The notes under the pieces are model-generated. The model ran no database searches, was not told the origin of the DNA, and worked only from the letters and a program-made list of their open reading frames with translations. Positions 54,003 to 58,192 of a stretch of 58,192 nt of DNA are shown here, piece by piece. How positions within the stretch are numbered: position 1 is the stretch's first letter; the number at the start of each line of letters is the position of its first letter. The position numbers and the translations under genes are program-made. This DNA is from an uncultured Marinoscillum sp. (GTDB lineage Bacteria; Bacteroidota; Bacteroidia; Cytophagales; Cyclobacteriaceae), in assembly GCA_902605755.1 (NCBI GenBank), contig CACLDR010000005.1, positions 1-58,192 of the forward strand. The letters are read 5' to 3'.

Positions 54003-54842
54003 CTAGCTTTTTTCAAAAGGCTCCATTTCTCCATCTTCATTCATAGACATAATTCCATCTCGTAAACCAAAACTACCATTATTTGCCCTTAATATCTGTT
54101 TTTTAATATTTGCTTTGGAACGAGCTTTGTTCCAACGCTCCATCCTTCGAAAAGACATCTGCAACGGTTTATATTTCTCATGCTTGATTGCCTCACTGTA
54201 TAATTTATCATTACACTCTATTCTCTTGACTCCCATTTTCAAGGCCCTTAACATGAGATCATTATCTTGGAATCCCATCTCCATTAACTCTTCATCATAT
54301 CCACCAAGATCCTGAAAGGTCTTCTGATAAAACGACATCCTTCCATACGACCCATCTCTCCTGATCCTACTAAATTGCCATAGCATTAAATTACTTTCTT
54401 CTTTACAATACTGTTCCAAGACAAATTTCCCCCCATCTCTACCTGTGAAATTATCACAATCCAAGTTGGTTAATACATCCCCATTCGCGACATAATGTGC
54501 AGTGTTTTTTGCCAAAGGTGCCGACCAGCCTTCCATTTTAGCTCTGAAGTATTTGAGATACCCCTGTTGAATTTCTTTTAAAAAACCTTCCTTTACCCAA
54601 CGTAGCACATCCTCAGATTCGTGAAAATCCATCAATACAAACTCAATATCCGTTCGACTCTCTTGGTTATCCTCTAAATTTTTGAATAAAGTTTTTTGGA
54701 GATACTCAAATCTATTTTTGTGGGTAATACAAAAACTTAATTTTAACCTTTGATCAGCTACTATTTTAACCGGTGCCTTCAAAAATGGTCCTTTACCTGG
54801 TTTTGTCGGTATGCCTAACCAATTATGCAAGAAAGTTCTCAA
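54003..54842 (-). CDS. GT2-family glycosyltransferase (galactosyltransferase-like)
   Basis: 279 residues. LKLSFCITHKNRFEYLQKTLFKNLEDN is the GT-A start, NGDVLTNLDCDNFTG holds the DxD (DCD) metal site, and LGGYDEELMEMGFQDNDLMLRALKMG is the glyco_transf_7C motif of galactosyltransferase-type GT2 enzymes. The C-terminal part is basic. The gene starts seven bases behind the ABC exporter gene, so the two are very likely co-transcribed and cooperate on one product. The acceptor could be a peptide, a lipid or a surface glycan; this cannot be decided from sequence. Confidence 0.82.
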   Translation of the reverse strand: MRTFLHNWLGIPTKPGKGPFLKAPVKIVADQRLKLSFCITHKNRFEYLQKTLFKNLEDNQESRTDIEFVLMDFHESEDVLRWVKEGFLKEIQQGYLKYFRAKMEGWSAPLAKNTAHYVANGDVLTNLDCDNFTGRDGGKFVLEQYCKEESNLMLWQFSRIRRDGSYGRMSFYQKTFQDLGGYDEELMEMGFQDNDLMLRALKMGVKRIECNDKLYSEAIKHEKYKPLQMSFRRMERWNKARSKANIKKQILRANNGSFGLRDGIMSMNEDGEMEPFEKS

Positions 54843-54849
54843 TGGATTA

Positions 54850-56484
54850 TTACTTTATTGTTGTCGAAAAAACCTTTCCCTCAGAAAATTCAATAATTCG
54901 ATCGGCAACATCATAATAATTGCTATCATGACTGATTACAATAATGGTTTTCCCTTTTTTTCGTAGTTCAGGTATAATTTTTCGATAATATTTTTTCTTA
55001 AAATAAAGGTCTTGATTCGCCGCCCATTCATCAAACAACATTACAGGTTTATCTTCTAAAATGGTCCTTAATAAGTTCAGTCTCCCTCTTTGACCAAAAG
55101 ATAAATTTACATCCAATAAAATCATCCGATCTAGCGAAATCTTGTCTTCCAGATCCAACATTTGAGTAAGCTCTTTGGCATTCAACCACATCGGTGAATC
55201 TTTGAGATAAGTGAGGTCGTTAAATACATAAGAATCTGCAAATGTAGCAGAGTAAATGTTTCGATAACTTGATACGAAAGCAGAAGTTATAGGTTGATTT
55301 CCAAAAATTATCTGCCCTTTCTCAGGTGCATAGAGCCCTGTAAGTAATTTTGAAAATGTGGTTTTCCCAGTCCCATTTCCTCCAGAAATGAATAAAACTT
55401 CATTTTTAAAGATTTTTAAACTTATTGGACCAACAGTGAAAAAAGGTTTATTGGTTCGGTAACTATAGGCCACATTTTCTAATGCTATTAAACACTCTTT
55501 TTTTGGAATGCTTTTTTCAAGATCAAAAATCAAAGTCGAAAAATTATTCTCTTCTTGATATAATGAGGATTTTCCTAATTCAAGGCCCAATTCATTGATT
55601 TTTTCCACTGCAACTTTCATTCTTTTTAACCCACTAAAAAAACTTATTAAAACAATCATAGAAGGCAAGATAAAAAGCATCAAAGTAAAGAATTTAATGA
55701 ATACATCTTCTGAAAACCAAGAAATATTTTCTGCAAACATAACCAGGCCTGCAATAGCCATAATGGCAATCCATTCGGGTGACTTTATCAAAAAAAGATT
55801 GATGTTGTTTAGAGTAATATTTTGTTGAGCATATCCATTGCTTTTAGGGGCAATAGACCGCTCAATATAGCTATTGTGATGCTTTTTATTGAGTACCAAT
55901 TCTTTTATCCCAGTTACCATGCCTTGTATATTAGAGTAAATACTCAAATTAAATTCCTTCGCCTTCCTTTCTTCAATATGAACCTTTCCTAAAAAACTGA
56001 AATTGATGACCAAAATTATACCCAACAGTAAAATTATAAATAAAGATATCTGCCATGACAGCCATAGCATATACACGAGAATTCCAAAAATTTTTAAACT
56101 AGAAATAATGGCCTCTGGAAGTAGCTTCACAAAATGGGTCAAAGTATTAACATCAGCAGTTAATATAGGAGCCATTTTTGTCGCCTTCCTTTCTATGGTT
56201 TCAAATGACGTCTTCATTACTTTTCGGCTCAACTCAACTCTTAAAAAGTGAATTTGATTTTCAAAAAGACGACTCATATGTTGACCCGACAAAATTGAAA
56301 GGCCCACTGACACAGTGATCAATATCACAACAGAAAGTATATTTTCCACATTATTCTCCGCAGTAAGCGTATCATGAACCACCTTAATGCCATATGCATA
56401 TGATATAGCTGAAACCACTCCTGCTAATAATAAAAAAGTGAATTGCCGCCATTTATCTCCTATAAGCACACGAATAACTTCCAT
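54850..56484 (-). CDS. ABC exporter, cyclic-peptide (SyrD/PvdE) family
   Basis: 544-residue fused permease/ATPase. The N-terminal about 300 residues have six membrane helices, with MEVIRVLIGDKWRQFTFLLLAGVVSA at the start. The nucleotide-binding domain has GGNGTGKTTFSKLL (Walker A), NLSFGQRGRLNLLR (signature, LSFGQ), VMLFDEWAANQD (Walker B) and VISHDSNYYDVADRII (switch His). The Walker B followed by WAANQD is characteristic of the SyrD/PvdE (cyclic-peptide transporter) family, which exports lipopeptides or siderophores. No peptide-synthetase gene is in the window. The glycosyltransferase gene follows seven bases later, so the exported compound may be glycosylated. It is full length and intact. 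Confidence 0.88.
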   Translation of the reverse strand: MEVIRVLIGDKWRQFTFLLLAGVVSAISYAYGIKVVHDTLTAENNVENILSVVILITVSVGLSILSGQHMSRLFENQIHFLRVELSRKVMKTSFETIERKATKMAPILTADVNTLTHFVKLLPEAIISSLKIFGILVYMLWLSWQISLFIILLLGIILVINFSFLGKVHIEERKAKEFNLSIYSNIQGMVTGIKELVLNKKHHNSYIERSIAPKSNGYAQQNITLNNINLFLIKSPEWIAIMAIAGLVMFAENISWFSEDVFIKFFTLMLFILPSMIVLISFFSGLKRMKVAVEKINELGLELGKSSLYQEENNFSTLIFDLEKSIPKKECLIALENVAYSYRTNKPFFTVGPISLKIFKNEVLFISGGNGTGKTTFSKLLTGLYAPEKGQIIFGNQPITSAFVSSYRNIYSATFADSYVFNDLTYLKDSPMWLNAKELTQMLDLEDKISLDRMILLDVNLSFGQRGRLNLLRTILEDKPVMLFDEWAANQDLYFKKKYYRKIIPELRKKGKTIIVISHDSNYYDVADRIIEFSEGKVFSTTIK

Positions 56485-56697
56485 TCTATATTTCTTTCGC
56501 TAAATGTGAAGTTAATAGAATTTGACCTGCTTTCGACTTCTGAATTTTTATCCTGTTAATCATCTTAATTAATAAAAAACCCCCAAAATTAATCTTTATT
56601 TAGTTTACCCCATTTTTTAAAGAAACATCGCAATTTTTCTTCCCTATACTCTTTCTAACCTTCCACATAAATTAAATAATTACTGTTAACTTAAAAA

Positions 56698-58056
56698 TTA
56701 TTGATGAGCAGGTTTCAATAAATCATTGATGGTCTTGACTGGATTAAACGTCTCTAATGGAACCTCCACAAAAATTGTGTGCCAATATGCCATTGCACCG
56801 TTCCATAATCCAGGCAATTCCTGAGCTTTAAGGTCTTTTCCTCCTTGAGACTTTTGAGTAATTATCCCTGCATTTATATCTCGAAACCTCAGTAAATCAA
56901 ATTTTTCGTTTTTATAATTTTGCACACCACAAACTATATCAACAGGATTAAAATGTGTCGCTTTTTCAAAAATCTGCTTTTGATCCGATAGACTAAAATT
57001 TACCTGAGGACTCTCCACTATTTGTAAAGACATCTCATGATCTTTACCAGTCCAAAAAGGCCCGCCCCCAGGTTCCCCTAAGTTTTTTACCATCCCGCAA
57101 ACTCTGATGGGACGATTCAAATGATTTAATAATTTCACTCTGTCAAAATCCTCTGAAGAATCAAAACCCAATTCATCTCGAACCCATTGATTTATTTCCC
57201 TCAGCCTTTTTTTAGAGCATTTTACCTCTAATTCATGGATAGCTGAAAAAACTTTGTCTTGAAGCTCAAATAATTTTCCCGCCAGTATTTTTTTATACTC
57301 GATAGTATCTGAGTTCACTCTTTCAATGGAAATATTATCGATGTTCTTTATAAAAATAAGGTCAGCATCAATTTCATTAAGATTCTCGATCAAAGACCCA
57401 TGGCCTGCTGGTCGAAAAAGTAAGGACCCATCTTCATTCCTAATGGGTCTATTATTCAAATCTACTGCTATCGTATCTGTTGATTTTTTTTGCTCACTAA
57501 TCGAGATATCAAGGGTTTTACAATACGCTTTTTCATAAACCTCACGGACTTCATTTAAATGCTTGTTAAAAGCATTTAAATGATCCGAAGTAATTGTAAA
57601 ATGGATATGCACACAATCTTTAGAATCCGCACAATACAAACATCCCTCGACAAGATGTTCCTCCACTGGTGTACGTGTTCGCTCTGGATAGGTCACGATA
57701 ATTTTGGTTTCTTTGTTAAGTATCCGTGTTAAGGTTTCAGAGCGGTGAAGAATATTCGCGTTATCTATGGATTCTGGTTGATAGGGTTTCTTATAAGAAG
57801 TAGGAAAAAAAGATGTGATTTTTGATTTTTTTAAATTGGCTAAATCGCTTACAAGTAAGCTAGCATCTTCTTTGTCGTGCATAATAACTAGTAGTGGATT
57901 ATCAATTTTCTCTGAGGTAATCAGTAAAGTTAGAGCATCCGAACTGCCTACCAATCCTTTAAGTTTGATATTTGTTTTTGGTTCATTAATCTTTGCCAAA
58001 AGGAGATTAAGCATAGGGTCATTTTCAAAAAGCGAGATGACTTTTTTTACTTCCAT
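56698..58056 (-). CDS. Chimeric ORF: Mfd N-terminus joined to DUF4301 C-terminal part
   Basis: 452 codons, ATG at 58056. Residues about 1-125 match the N-terminus of Bacteroidota Mfd, the transcription-repair coupling factor: KGLVGSSDALTLL, VIMHDKEDASLLVSDLANL, FFPTSYKKPYQPESIDNANIL, IIVTYPE. From about residue 127 the chain becomes a DUF4301 protein: RTRTPVEEHLVEG, VHIHFTITSDHLNAFN, SEQKKSTDTIAVDLNNRPIR, LFRPAGHGSLIENLN and IFIKNIDN. The switch lies at Tyr123-Pro124, which both parents have (VTYPEA in Mfd; a YP before VRTP in DUF4301). The Mfd part is only a slice of its UvrB-like module. The DUF4301 part lacks its first ~180 residues, including the PASGxxSRM nucleotide loop. It is in frame without stops. 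It may be a real fusion by deletion, or an assembly join. Confidence 0.82.
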   Translation of the reverse strand: MEVKKVISLFENDPMLNLLLAKINEPKTNIKLKGLVGSSDALTLLITSEKIDNPLLVIMHDKEDASLLVSDLANLKKSKITSFFPTSYKKPYQPESIDNANILHRSETLTRILNKETKIIVTYPERTRTPVEEHLVEGCLYCADSKDCVHIHFTITSDHLNAFNKHLNEVREVYEKAYCKTLDISISEQKKSTDTIAVDLNNRPIRNEDGSLLFRPAGHGSLIENLNEIDADLIFIKNIDNISIERVNSDTIEYKKILAGKLFELQDKVFSAIHELEVKCSKKRLREINQWVRDELGFDSSEDFDRVKLLNHLNRPIRVCGMVKNLGEPGGGPFWTGKDHEMSLQIVESPQVNFSLSDQKQIFEKATHFNPVDIVCGVQNYKNEKFDLLRFRDINAGIITQKSQGGKDLKAQELPGLWNGAMAYWHTIFVEVPLETFNPVKTINDLLKPAHQ

Positions 58057-58079
58057 GTTTTAATTTTAAAACTCGTTGA

Positions 58080-58087
58080 CAAAGCTA
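58080..58087 (-). promoter_or_regulatory. -7 element ahead of the chimeric ORF
   Basis: Read on the minus strand, 58087-58080 is TAGCTTTG, a perfect TAnnTTTG -7 box, 23 bases upstream of the ATG at 58056. A TTTTG lies 14 bases further upstream, which is too close for an ideal -33, so the site is only a candidate. If real, it would be the former mfd promoter and would express the chimera. Confidence 0.35.
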
Positions 58088-58192
58088 AAACTTTCCCTTT
58101 TCAAAATAATTATAAGTGATTGAAAGGTAAAAAGTAAATAAGGCTTGTACAAGGTGGAAAAAATATGATAATCTCATATTTTTGAGGTAAAA

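Noticed and set aside
1-58192. CRISPR array, prophage, integrase or insertion sequence
   Set aside because: No regularly spaced repeats, no transposase or integrase motifs and no phage structural genes were seen on either strand.

Overview
The window comes from an AT-rich genome of the phylum Bacteroidota, probably a free-living, gliding, Cytophagales-like bacterium. The signs are a fused MurF-alanine racemase, the gliding genes gldB, gldE and gldD, the rpmB-rpmG-DUF4295-ftsY group, a mutY-ssb-gldE-gldD-recG run, DUF5522, DUF6702 and DUF4301 proteins, and promoters that fit the TTTG / TAnnTTTG pattern better than sigma-70 sites. Start codons mostly lack a Shine-Dalgarno sequence, as is usual in this phylum. 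All family names are from reading the translations; no database search was run.

Layout. 1-6.6 kb: an AlkB-type alkane monooxygenase, a decayed secreted esterase, and a GNAT protein coupled to murF-alr. 6.8-10.4 kb: tRNA-Val, a histidine kinase/response regulator pair, and an orphan HisA-like protein that lacks the first catalytic Asp. 10.4-11.5 kb is gene-poor and ends at tRNA-His. 11.6-20 kb: pyrC, gcvP, an NRDE protein, a CPBP protease, rmuC and a lone GroES-like protein. 20-24 kb is gene-poor around a YdjC/ChbG-type deacetylase and a dipeptide epimerase. 24-29 kb: hemB, a TauE/SafE permease, rocD, DUF5522, then the ribosomal-protein/ftsY group. 29-41 kb: the conserved core with gldB, a PorT-like barrel, rng, a 29-residue basic protein, a TPR protein, HU, mutY, ssb, gldE, gldD, recG and a P1/DmpA peptidase. 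41-50 kb: an SDR, two LolA/DUF6503-like envelope proteins, an M1 peptidase, HupE/UreJ, DUF6702, a broken 2'-5' RNA ligase and a large zinc metalloprotease. 50-58 kb: a Wzi-like outer-membrane protein, three glycosyltransferases, an ABC exporter of the cyclic-peptide type and, at the edge, a chimeric gene.

How the genes work together. Peptidoglycan supply is represented by MurF-Alr and the muropeptide-type epimerase. Gliding and envelope biogenesis are represented by GldB/D/E, the PorT-like protein, the LolA-like proteins and Wzi. DNA maintenance is represented by MutY, SSB, RecG, RmuC and HU. The 52-56.5 kb block looks like an accessory unit for making or exporting a glycosylated product.

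The most striking observation is the open reading frame at 56698-58056. Its first ~125 residues are the N-terminus of the transcription-repair coupling factor Mfd and the rest is the C-terminal two thirds of a DUF4301 protein, joined in frame at a shared Tyr-Pro. I saw no CRISPR array, prophage, integrase or intact insertion sequence. Nothing else here is clearly a new multi-gene system; the best candidates are the exporter/glycosyltransferase block and the altered HisA-like protein.
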